Shown here one piece after another: positions 40,500-51,490 of a stretch of DNA of 64,000 bases; the stretch's first letter is position 1, and each line of letters starts with the position of its first letter. Origin of the DNA: Spiroplasma endosymbiont of Polydrusus cervinus (lineage in GTDB: Bacteria; Bacillota_I; Bacilli_A; Mycoplasmatales; Mycoplasmataceae); assembly GCF_964019755.1 (NCBI RefSeq), contig NZ_OZ026469.1, positions 930,001 through 994,000 of the forward strand. The letters run 5' to 3'. Made by a program: the position numbers and the translations under genes. The notes beneath the pieces were generated by a model that was given only the letters and a program-made list of their open reading frames with translations, made no database searches and was not told where the DNA came from.

Positions 40500-43163
40500 A
40501 TGAAAAATGTAATACCAAAAAAACTAAAAGACGCCAAATACCGATTTTGACGCAATATAACAATAACAGATGTTTTAATAATTGCCGTTTGAGTTGGATT
40601 AACAATTATGTTTATATTTGGTTTTCAATGAAAACTATGAATAAAATTATTATCATCATCAATAATGATTTTAATTAGTTTACCACTAATTATTACAAAT
40701 AAAAAAACTAATTTAAAGGGGTGACAATGCTTATATTATAAAATTAATTACTTATTTAGTTGTAAGAAATATAGTAAAAACAAAACCAGCTTACTGGTAC
40801 CATATAATAAAGTTATTACCAATAACTTTATTACAACTCACGGAATTTTAAAAGGTACTTTAAAAAAGACTCTAATTGGAGGAATTCAAATAAAAGGATT
40901 TGACATTACTTTATTAAGCGGTGAAGAGCAAATAATAAGATTAAGAGATTTACAAGATATTTTTAAATTTGCTAATTTTCCAATAACTTTATTAAAGTTA
41001 TAATTACCATTAAATTTTGATGATAACATTAAATATTTACAAAAACAAATTAATAAAACGCAAATCCGTTATAAAGACAAAGAAATTAGTTTTAATCAAT
41101 TTGTAAAAATTACAAAACAAATTAAAAATAATATTAATTTTTTAAAAAAAGAATTAATTAAAATAAACGATGAAATTAAAACTGAAAAATGTTTTTTTCT
41201 TTTTGTGTACGGAAATAGTGAACAAGATTTAAACGAAAAAATATTATTTTTAGAAGATAAATTATATAAAGGAAAAATTAATTGTAATATTTTATCTAAT
41301 TATGAAATAACAAAAATCTTAAAATTAATGTGAAATCCACATGAAAAACCATTAAATAAAACAGATTTTAATAAAAATAAAGATAATTTAGCAAAATTAT
41401 TGCAATTTAACTACCTAAATATTAAAAAAAATTATTTTATAGCAAATGATTTATATTATTCAATTAATACCATTCAGGACTATCCTTTATTTATTAATGA
41501 TTTATGAGGGGCATGTTTATTTTCAAACGAACAAACTATCATTTGAAATATAAATCCTCTAAATTATGATGAAACAAAAAAAGCAATAAACAGTGCTATT
41601 CAAACAACCCAAACAAGACAAGTAATGACAAAATCATATGTTAATACAAATGAAAATAACTATGAACTAGAAACATACTATCATTTAATTGATGAGGTTA
41701 ATGGTGGCGGTGAATTATTGAAAAATGTTAATATTTTATTTTTAAATTATGGAACAAATAAAAAAACATTATCACAAGCACAAGTACGATTAACAAAAGC
41801 ATTAAAAGAAATGGATATTAAAGTTAATCCATTGTGATATCAACAATTTAATGGTTTAAAAGGATTTATACCATATAACAATAAAATCATAATAAAAAAA
41901 TATGGCCGAGAAATGCCAACAAGTACCCTAGCAGCATCATTTCCATTTATTGATAGTGGTTTATATGATAAAAAAGGTGCGTGATTAGGAACGAATAATA
42001 TGGGTAATGTTGTGTTGTGAGATCAATTTAAAATTACGAGCAAAAGAACAAACCATAATATGTTTATTCTCGGTACAGCCGGAATGGGAAAATCATTTAC
42101 AATGAAAAAAATGATAAATCATCATATCAAGATGGGTCGTAAAGTTATTGTTATTGACCCTGAACGAGAATACCAAGAATTATGCAAATATTATGATGGA
42201 AATTGAATTGATGCAGGAGATGCTTCGATCGGAAAAATAAACCCCTTACAAATTTTAGATAATAATTTTATTGATGATGTGGAAAATGCTAATTCATCGC
42301 CATTATCAAATCATTTACGATTTTTAGAGCAGTGATTTAAAACGCTTTATCCCGATTTTAACGGGCGAGAAATTAATTTATTAACAAAATATTTAAAATT
42401 ATTATATCACCAATTTAACATTACAAATAATAGCGAAATTAACAAAATTAATAACATTGATTTTCCAATTATGAGTGATTTTTATGACTTATTAGAAAAA
42501 GAATATAAAAATAATAAAAATCAACTTTTAAAAGAGTTTATGGATTTAATTACCACAGATTTTTTAAATGATGGAAAATATCAAGCACTTTGAAATGGAC
42601 ATACAACGATAAAATTTAAAAATAATTTTGTTGTTTATGATGTTTATAATTTGTTTGACTTAGATGACAAAAAAACAAACGCAGCACAATTAATTTTAAT
42701 GCTAAATATTATCAAAAAAGAAGTAAAAGAAAATCGTTTCAAAGATGATAATGAAATAGTGATAATTGTTGATGAAGCTCATTTAGCAATTGATAAAGAT
42801 AATCAAGTGGCTTTAAATTTTATGTACCAAATGACAAAAAGGATTCGGAAATATAATGGTGCTTTGGTTGTGGCAACGCAAAATATCGCTGATTTTGTAG
42901 AAAATGAAACCGTTTTAAAGAAAACAACAGCAATTATAAATAATAGTCAATATTCATTTATTATGGGGTTAAAACCCAATGACTTAGAAAAAGTAATTAA
43001 TTTATATAAAAGTTATGGGGGATTAACATCGGCAGAAAAAGACTATATTGCTCGTAGTGTAAAAGGACAAGGACTATTTTTTGTTTCAGGATTTGAAAGA
43101 TATCGGATTGAAATACAAGCAAACAAAAAAGAAAAAGCCGGATTTGGAAAAAAAGATAATTAA
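40500..43163 (+). pseudogene. traE: VirB4/TraE conjugation ATPase, left copy (nonsense codon)
   Basis: An 887-codon frame from ATG 40500 (RBS AAAGAGG). Two N-terminal TM helices are followed by an ATPase with Walker A GTAGMGKS (residues 525-532) and Walker B VIIVDEAH (754-761), and VVATQNIADF afterwards. This is the T4SS motor. In this copy TAA at 41001-41003 (codon 168) replaces GAA, which the right copy retains. The frame is otherwise open. One further difference is Q versus P after Walker B (42806). Confidence 0.88.
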
Positions 43164-43195
43164 AATAAAAAACTAAAAAGAAAGGAACTATCAAA

Positions 43196-43585
43196 ATGAA
43201 AGAAACAGAAAAATATATAAGTTATCAACTTATGACAAGTAATTTAATTTTAACAAAACCTTATTATGATAATAAAGGTAGTAAATGAATTGAGTTAAGG
43301 ATAAAAGATTTATTGTATCCTTATGCAAGTATTAATATAAATAATAAATATTTTAAATTACAATATAACAAAGATTATTGTTTTATTACAATTTTTAGAA
43401 ATCAAAACTTTTATATTAAAAATAAAGATTGAAAAATTGAGGGTGAGGTTAATTGAGAAAAACTGCACCCTTTTTTGTTGGCGTTGAATAAACAATGTTT
43501 AATTAAAAAAGCCGAGAAAAAACAAATATACCAAGAAAATTTAAAATATTTTAATGGTAATAAATTTCCAAAAAAAGACAATTAA
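43196..43585 (+). CDS. Unknown plasmid protein between traE and mob (129 aa)
   Basis: ATG 43196 after AAAGGAACT. A mixed alpha/beta soluble protein with KIEGEVNWEKLHPFLLALNK near residue 90 and a Lys-rich end. It is conserved in both arms and followed by a terminator. I do not recognise a family. Confidence 0.6.
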
Positions 43586-43624
43586 TTAGACAAAATAAAA
43601 ATGAAATTTTTGAAATATTTTGGC

Positions 43625-43662
43625 AAAGCCAAAAGATATAATGAGTGGACTTTTGGCTTTTT
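43625..43662 (+). terminator. Intrinsic terminator before mob
   Basis: AAAGCCAAAAG pairs with CTTTTGGCTTT across a 14-base loop, followed by Ts. The gap 43586-43715 would be the natural place for oriT, but I see no known nick motif. Confidence 0.8.
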
Positions 43663-43715
43663 AAATTTAACAAATTTTAAAGGGTAAAAATTTCCAAAAT
43701 AAGGAGGAATAAAAT

Positions 43716-44927
43716 ATGGAAAAAGAATATAAATTTAAGTCATCACCACCGATTGGAAAATATCAAAAATATATCAATGGTGCCGTTGATAAATTAATAC
43801 GGCATAATTTTAGAATTAAAATACCCGAAAATGTTAACCCTGAATTTACAAAATATAATTTTTACTATGTTAATGGCATAAAAGAAATAACAAACAATGG
43901 CAAAGGTTTTGAAATAGTAAAACAAAAAAGATTTGAAAAAATGAAGTTATTAGAAGATAATTGAAATAAACAACAAACTAAATATAGTGAAGCACAAAAA
44001 ACAAGTTTTAAAAATAATTGTGAAAAGAAAAATATTTATATAGACATTATTTTGCCGGGAACAAGGCAGGAATGATTTGAAAAAATGGGAATATGTCAAT
44101 TTACAGATATTCAAGTATGAGATAAATTTACTGGAACACGTAAAATGGGAAAATTAATTCTTGAAAGTATCAATTGGAATAAATTAAATGAATGAGTTAA
44201 CATTGAAATTAATTTTATGAAACAATGAATGAAAAATAATCTTGGTACAGATATGGGTTATCTATATTCAGCAATCCATTTGGACGAAACAACGCCCCAT
44301 ATTCATTTTGATTTAATTCCAATTAATAAAGGTTTTTCAAAAAAACTTAATGAAGAAAGATATACAATTAGTCAGAATAAACTTTTTGGTGGTAGTAATC
44401 GTTTTTTTACAATTAGACAAAAAGATGATTTACTAAACAAATTTCATCGCTATCATGCTAATTATTTAACAAAAGCAGGTTATGAAATCGAACCTGGTGA
44501 AATCGGCGGTAAAGGTAGCTATAATGCGATGAATTTTCGGCAAGTTAAAGAATTTGAACGAAATAAGTTAGAAAATGAAATTAATACTCTATTTGATGAA
44601 TATAGGTCTACCAAAGATAATATAGAAGAATTTAGCAAAATTAAAGGTATCAGTGATGATTATGATGGTTTAATTTATGAAATTAAACAATATTTAAGAT
44701 ATGAAAATAATTTTACAGATTATGAAATAAATCAATTAACTAAATATTTAGATTTAGCAGAAAAAATGAAATACTACAAGATTATCACTACTATCACTAA
44801 CCCAAAAGAATCAGATTTTAAAAATATGAGTTTAATTGAACAAGAATTTAATGAAATGGTTTTTAAAATCAATCCAATTATGCAAAAAGGTTATGATTTG
44901 GTGAGCAGTCTAGAAAGAGAGTTATAA
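43716..44927 (+). CDS. mob: MobV/Pre-family relaxase, left copy
   Basis: A 403-aa nicking enzyme that would start plasmid transfer at oriT. ATG after AAGGAGG. The relaxase three-His metal motif is IHLDETTPHIH (His188, His195, His197), preceded by the mob domain strand WVNIEINFMKQWMKNN. A possible N-terminal nucleophile is one of several Tyr in KYNFYYVNG. The C-terminal half is coiled coil. It is identical in the right arm as far as I can see. Confidence 0.85.
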
Positions 44928-44931
44928 AAAT

Positions 44932-45777
44932 ATGTGAAATAAAATTAAAAAGAAAAAAATAAGTTTATTAATTGGTTTATGTTTTGTTCCAATAATTTTT
45001 ATTTTTTGTTTAACATTATTTGGAATAGGTTATTCAATTTTTAATAATTGAAAACAAATGGTAATATTTATCAACGAAATTAAGCAATTTCAAATATTAT
45101 CATGATGAAATTATATAATTAAAAGTGAATACGGATTATTAATAACAGTTGGATTAAGTTTATCTTTTTATTGCTGGTTTTTTTATTTTGTTTTATTTAG
45201 TAAAGTGAAGAGTAAAGAAACTGCAATTAAAACAACCGATAAAATAGATTTTGGGGATAGTAAGTGATTAAGTATAAAAGAAATTGATGATATTGGTGAT
45301 AAAGTTAATATCAAAGATAATTATAAAAATACTGGTTTTGTTTTTAGCTGTAATAAAAATAAAAAAGATTTATTGTTTAACTTAAAAAATAATATTCATA
45401 GTGTTATTGTTGGCTCAACAGCAAGCGGAAAAACACAAGGAATAGTAGTACCAACAATTTATTTAAACGGAAAATCAACCACCAAACCAACTATGATCAT
45501 AACCGACCCTAAGGGTGAATTATATAATTTAACCAGTGGGTTTTTAGCAGAAAATGGTTATAAAATAAAAGTTATTGATTTTCGTAATTTAGAGAAAGGA
45601 AATACTTGAAATCCATTAAAATTAATTTACGATGATTTTATTAAAATGATGATAACAGGATGGAATAAAATATTCGTTTGGTGATGTCTTATTTTAATAA
45701 ATATTTTATCTATTAAAATAAAACTAACTAAGAAAAAGAAAAATTTATCTTTTTTAACCATCTTGATAATAACATAA
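44932..45777 (+). pseudogene. traG: TraG/VirD4 coupling protein, left copy, truncated at the arm end
   Basis: ATG 44932 (with TGA next, Trp) starts two TM helices and the Walker A GSTASGKT at 161-168, then TDPKGELYNLTSG. At 45658 the sequence leaves the traG sequence and runs 40 more codons of unrelated DNA (GWNKIFVWWCLILIN) to TAA 45775. The C-terminal two thirds, including Walker B, are missing. The intact copy is at 47656-49722. Confidence 0.9.
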
Positions 45778-45851
45778 AATCACAAAATTACAAAACAAAA
45801 ATAATAATTTATAAAATTATTTAATAAATATTTATTGAATTGTTTTATATT

Positions 45852-47273
45852 TTAAATAAACACGCTTGCTTGTTGAGAAACATTTTTATTTATTAAAAAT
45901 TGGTAATTATCATTATTTTTAAAATAATAACTATGTTCTTTTTGCAGGTGATTAGCATCATTTTTGAAATAATAATTATGTTCTCTTTGCAATTTTTTAT
46001 TTAACTTATTAAGATAAAACTCAATTAAATTAACCACGTTTTCTTTCGCCATTTTCATTGCAATCATATTTTTGAAAACTTTTTCACTATATGATTTAGA
46101 GCCATATCCTTTTAATCATTTGACATTATGTGAAATTTGTGATTCAGTGCAAGACCCCCAATATCAATCTTCTTTATAAACCTTAATCCCATCTTTTCTT
46201 TTATTAATATAATTAATAAATTTTTTTATATCTTCTTTTTTATCTTTCAAAAATGGATGTTCTTTAATGTTCTTGATTTTTATTAAATTTTTTAAATATT
46301 TTATCGCTTCATCAGGATCGCCACTTTTCAATAATTTATTAATATCTAAATAAATTTGTTTTCTTATTTTTTCGTTATCAGTTAAATTTTTGGTAAGTTT
46401 TCTTCTTCGATAAGGAACTATTGTTTTTAATTCTTTCATTAAGTGAAATTCATCTAAAATATAAATTGCACCAATTTCATTAGCGAATTTTTGAATTCAT
46501 GTTGCTCCATCACCTGCCAGCGTTAACTTACAATTTTCAATATTAAAATTTTGATTTAAAAAATGTAAAAATTCTTTTTTATATTTTTTAATAAGATAAT
46601 ATTTATTTTTTACTGATTTCATAACAATAAAAATCTTTTTATCTCTTAAAACATTTTTGTTTTTAGTACTTTTTACTTCATCATATCCAGTATGGAAATA
46701 TGCTACTCTAAACATGTTTTTTTCTATTTTTTTATATTTTGTTAAATTACTAAAAGAATCGTCAACTCCAGCATATAAATATGGTGTTTGAACATTTATT
46801 TTTTCTGTCTTTGTTTTTAATTGTTCTTTAAATAATTTATCAAAATTAACCTCTTTATTAATATTTGTGATTGTCATATTGGATATGTTTAATTTTGGAT
46901 ACGTATCCTTAATATCTCTTTGTCTTTTGGCACTATCCATTTCTTTTCAAATTGCTATTTTAATAAAAATGCTAATTCTACTTCATTTTTTTCTCCCAAT
47001 TTTTTTATCAAATAAAAAAACAAATTCATATTTATTAGTATCTTTATTGTAAAAACGAAATAATGTTCTATAAAAAGTAATATCGCCATACTCTGTTTTT
47101 TCTGTAAAAGGTCTTTTCCCTCACATAATATAACCATTTTGACCGTTGCAATTTTGTTTTCTTAATTCTTGATCAGTGCTTTCTCATTCTTCTAATATTA
47201 ATCTTTTTCCTACTTCATTAACATCAATATTTACTTTTTCTCTAAAATTAATAGTATTGAAAATATTTAACAT
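45852..47273 (-). CDS. UPF0236 family protein (transposase-like)
   Basis: The 473-aa frame is intact with four or more TGA Trp codons. ATG 47273 follows AAAAGGAAT. Recognisable features are the N-terminal YGDITFYRTLFRFYNKDTNK YEF segment, the central LTLAGDGATWIQKFANEIGA and ILDEFHLMKEL, resembling the DGA/D..H core of UPF0236, and a Lys-rich C-terminus with two near repeats LQ[RK]EH[NS]YYFKN. Proteins of this family are abundant in mollicute mobile DNA and probably mobilise DNA; the mechanism is not established. It sits exactly at the join of the two arms. Confidence 0.8.
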
Positions 47274-47399
47274 ATACTTATATTCCTTTTAAATCATCAT
47301 TGCATGATAGTAAGATTTTATACTGCTTAAAATAATTTGTCAGCAGTTTTATTACATTATTTTTATCGATAGAAAGATAGAAATTAATTAACCTTCTTA

Positions 47400-47620
47400 T
47401 CCTTTTTCTTTTTATTTTTCACTAGTTATTTGTTAAATAACTTTATTGCTTTTCCTCATTTAGGCAGAGTTTCCCTTAGGCATTGGTTTGGTTAATCACT
47501 TGCGACTACTCTTCTGCCCCGTGTAGTACTAATTTAATTAGTTGATTAACCTTATCAGATATCCTCCCCCACTTCGTTTATTTTTTAGTGTTCCAGCTTG
47601 ACCACTTTGTGAAATCTTAC
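47400..47620 (-). ncRNA. Conserved structured RNA, copy B
   Basis: The reverse complement repeats the RNA at 23512-23700 with about six changes (extra Gs in GTGGG(GG)AGG, ATTA to AGTA, CTACC to CTGCC, GAGAAAAAG to GAGGAAAAG). GGTTAATCA/TGATTAACC and AGTTATTT/AAATAACT pairs are kept. It follows traG on the same strand. The terminator stem found after copy A is absent here, replaced by different sequence from about 47395. Confidence 0.65.
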
Positions 47621-47627
47621 TATTTAT

Positions 47628-47660
47628 AAAAAATAATTATTCCTTTTCAGAATAATTATT
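47628..47660 (-). terminator. traG terminator
   Basis: AATAATTATTC pairs with GAATAATTATT around a 7-base loop and is followed by Us on the minus strand. It overlaps the traG stop. Confidence 0.75.
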
Positions 47661-49722
47661 GGTTTTCTTGTCTTTTGATTAACTCTGTTTCAAGATTTTT
47701 AATTTTTTGTAAAAGTAAATTTATCATTGTTTTATTTTGAATAGATTTATAGTTTGTTTTTTCATATTCTGTTAATTGGATTTTTAAATTATTAATATTT
47801 GTTGTAATTTCTTCTGTTGTTAAATTGGCAAATTCATTAGTTTCATTTTCTTTCATTTCTTTTTTATTATTTTTAATATCATAAAAATATTCTTTATTAA
47901 AATTGATATATTCAATTTCTTTTAATTGAAATGGGTTTGTTTTTTCTGATAACTTTAAATCTTTCCATAGTTTTAAAGTTATTTTCATTGGGTTATAGCG
48001 TGATATTTTAACAATTCCTTGTCCTTGTTTTAAATTTGCTAACTCACTAGTTAACATTAGCGGATGGCTTTTTAAATTTTTTGAAACACTAATATTGCTT
48101 TTATTTTCATTGATACTAATTTGTTCGATTGTTTTTGTACCAAATAATTCGCTATAATATTTAATTGTTTCTAAATCGTTGGTATGTAAGAAAATATGCA
48201 TTCCACAATTATTTAAAATAATTTTTGCTATTGTATCACCATAATTTAATTTTAATTGGTTGATATCTTGTAATATTAATTGAAAAAAGATGTTTCTACT
48301 GCGTGAAATACTAACTCATCTTTCAAAATTATTTATTTTTGTTAAATTAGCAAATTCATCTAAAATAAAATATATTGATTTTTCTAGTTTTTGCTTGATT
48401 GTTTTACTTGCGTGATTTGTTAAAAATTGATAAATTTGACTAATTAATATTGCTATTAATTTATAGTAATTATCATTTTCATCACTAAATATGATGTATA
48501 GAACTGTTGGATATTCGATAAAATCATTGTAATTAATATCATTTTGGGATGTTAAATTACGAATAAAATCATTGTTAAATATTTCTAAACTTTTTGCAAC
48601 AGTCATTAAAATACTATCTAGTGTCCGATTTTCTTTACTATCAACTAAAGCCTGGCTTGCGGTGATTTTGGCAATGCTGGTATTTTTTCGATTATTTAGT
48701 CATTCAACTAAATCTTTTTTAAAACTAGCGATTGCTGCCACTGATGCCATATTAAATTTGTTAAAAAATAATTCTTGGTTTAAATTTTCTTCGATTTCTG
48801 ATTTTTTACTAAATTTATTTATTTTATCTTCATAATCTTCTAATATTGCCAAAATAATTCCTTGAACAATCATGCTTGTTGATTCGTTTCAAAATTCATT
48901 TTCAATATTTATATTTTTGTTAATTAACATACGACTAAGTGATCTAATTTTATCTTGATATTTTATTTTTCACTTTATTTTTTCTTTTTCGTTATCTGTT
49001 ATCATCATTTTAATAAAATCATCGTAAATTAATTTTAATGGATTTCAAGTATTTCCTTTCTCTAAATTACGAAAATCAATAACTTTTATTTTATAACCAT
49101 TTTCTGCTAAAAACCCACTGGTTAAATTATATAATTCACCCTTAGGGTCGGTTATGATCATAGTTGGTTTGGTGGTTGATTTTCCGTTTAAATAAATTGT
49201 TGGTACTACTATTCCTTGTGTTTTTCCGCTTGCTGTTGAGCCAACAATAACACTATGAATATTATTTTTTAAGTTAAACAATAAATCTTTTTTATTTTTA
49301 TTACAGCTAAAAACAAAACCAGTATTTTTATAATTATCTTTGATATTAACTTTATCACCAATATCATCAATTTCTTTTATACTTAATCACTTACTATCCC
49401 CAAAATCTATTTTATCGGTTGTTTTAATTGCAGTTTCTTTACTCTTCACTTTACTAAATAAAACAAAATAAAAAAACCAGCAATAAAAAGATAAACTTAA
49501 TCCAACTGTTATTAATAATCCGTATTCACTTTTAATTATATAATTTCATCATGATAATATTTGAAATTGCTTAATTTCGTTGATAAATATTACCATTTGT
49601 TTTCAATTATTAAAAATTGAATAACCTATTCCAAATAATGTTAAACAAAAAATAAAAATTATTGGAACAAAACATAAACCAATTAATAAACTTATTTTTT
49701 TCTTTTTAATTTTATTTCACAT
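47656..49722 (-). CDS. traG: TraG/VirD4 type IV coupling protein, complete copy
   Basis: A 688-aa hexameric ATPase that links the relaxosome to the T4SS. ATG 49722 begins two TM helices (about residues 8-35 and 60-85), then Walker A GSTASGKT (161-168), Walker B SIYFILDEFANL (near 450), and VSISRSRNIFFQLILQDINQL, typical of VirD4. The C-terminus is a coiled coil (TEEITTNINNLKIQLTEYEK). It is the only complete traG in the window and enters the right arm at 48996. Confidence 0.9.
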
Positions 49723-49726
49723 ATTT

Positions 49727-50938
49727 TTATAACTCTCTTTCTAGACTGCTCACCAAATCATAACCTTTTTGCATAATTGGATTGATTTTAAAAACCATTT
49801 CATTAAATTCTTGTTCAATTAAACTCATATTTTTAAAATCTGATTCTTTTGGGTTAGTGATAGTAGTGATAATCTTGTAGTATTTCATTTTTTCTGCTAA
49901 ATCTAAATATTTAGTTAATTGATTTATTTCATAATCTGTAAAATTATTTTCATATCTTAAATATTGTTTAATTTCATAAATTAAACCATCATAATCATCA
50001 CTGATACCTTTAATTTTGCTAAATTCTTCTATATTATCTTTGGTAGACCTATATTCATCAAATAGAGTATTAATTTCATTTTCTAACTTATTTCGTTCAA
50101 ATTCTTTAACTTGCCGAAAATTCATCGCATTATAGCTACCTTTACCGCCGATTTCACCAGGTTCGATTTCATAACCTGCTTTTGTTAAATAATTAGCATG
50201 ATAGCGATGAAATTTGTTTAGTAAATCATCTTTTTGTCTAATTGTAAAAAAACGATTACTACCACCAAAAAGTTTATTCTGACTAATTGTATATCTTTCT
50301 TCATTAAGTTTTTTTGAAAAACCTTTATTAATTGGAATTAAATCAAAATGAATATGGGGCGTTGTTTCGTCCAAATGGATTGCTGAATATAGATAACCCA
50401 TATCTGTACCAAGATTATTTTTCATTCATTGTTTCATAAAATTAATTTCAATGTTAACTCATTCATTTAATTTATTCCAATTGATACTTTCAAGAATTAA
50501 TTTTCCCATTTTACGTGTTCCAGTAAATTTATCTCATACTTGAATATCTGTAAATTGACATATTCCCATTTTTTCAAATCATTCCTGCCTTGTTCCCGGC
50601 AAAATAATGTCTATATAAATATTTTTCTTTTCACAATTATTTTTAAAACTTGTTTTTTGTGCTTCACTATATTTAGTTTGTTGTTTATTTCAATTATCTT
50701 CTAATAACTTCATTTTTTCAAATCTTTTTTGTTTTACTATTTCAAAACCTTTGCCATTGTTTGTTATTTCTTTTATGCCATTAACATAGTAAAAATTATA
50801 TTTTGTAAATTCAGGGTTAACATTTTCGGGTATTTTAATTCTAAAATTATGCCGTATTAATTTATCAACGGCACCATTGATATATTTTTGATATTTTCCA
50901 ATCGGTGGTGATGACTTAAATTTATATTCTTTTTCCAT
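49727..50938 (-). CDS. mob: MobV/Pre-family relaxase, right copy
   Basis: Same 403-aa protein as at 43716, with motif IHLDETTPHIH. Here it is followed 4 bases later by an intact traG, so this arm keeps the mob-traG pair. Confidence 0.85.
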
Positions 50939-50991
50939 ATTTTATTCCTCCTTATTTTGGAAATTTTTACCCTTTAAAATTTGTTAAATTT

Positions 50992-51029
50992 AAAAAGCCA
51001 AAAGTCCACTCATTATATCTTTTGGCTTT
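50992..51029 (-). terminator. Terminator before mob, right copy
   Basis: Mirror of 43625-43662, same AAAGCCAAAAG stem. Confidence 0.78.
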
Positions 51030-51068
51030 GCCAAAATATTTCAAAAATTTCATTTTTATTTTGTCTAA

Positions 51069-51458
51069 TTAATTGTCTTTTTTTGGAAATTTATTACCAT
51101 TAAAATATTTTAAATTTTCTTGGTATATTTGTTTTTTCTCGGCTTTTTTAATTAAACATTGTTTATTCAACGCCAACAAAAAAGGGTGCAGTTTTTCTCA
51201 ATTAACCTCACCCTCAATTTTTCAATCTTTATTTTTAATATAAAAGTTTTGATTTCTAAAAATTGTAATAAAACAATAATCTTTGTTATATTGTAATTTA
51301 AAATATTTATTATTTATATTAATACTTGCATAAGGATACAATAAATCTTTTATCCTTAACTCAATTCATTTACTACCTTTATTATCATAATAAGGTTTTG
51401 TTAAAATTAAATTACTTGTCATAAGTTGATAACTTATATATTTTTCTGTTTCTTTCAT
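51069..51458 (-). CDS. Unknown plasmid protein (129 aa), right copy
   Basis: Mirror of the gene at 43196-43585, with no change seen. Conserved position between traE and mob suggests a part in conjugation, but there is no motif to support it. Confidence 0.58.
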
Positions 51459-51490
51459 TTTGATAGTTCCTTTCTTTTTAGTTTTTTATT

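Larger units (their letters stand above)
30655..45658 (+). repeat. Left arm of giant inverted duplication (at least 15,004 bp)
   Basis: From 30655 to 45658 every gene recurs in reverse order and orientation at 48996-64000: position x maps to 94654 minus x (94655 for x below about 31158, because of one G). The arms differ at only a handful of sites that I could see. The left limit is set by the window edge, not by loss of similarity. The right limit is sharp, inside traG, at GATAACAG. Confidence 0.97.
45659..48995. other. Unique centre between the inverted arms
   Basis: 3.3 kb with no mirror partner: a UPF0236 gene, an RNA element copy, and the last 1340 bases of the right arm's traG. The left half (45659-47390) looks inserted. 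I see no clear terminal inverted repeats at its ends. 45778-45851 has no feature. Confidence 0.85.

Noticed and set aside
43586-43715. oriT upstream of mob
   Set aside because: The position is right, but I could not recognise a MobV nick-site consensus, only a terminator.
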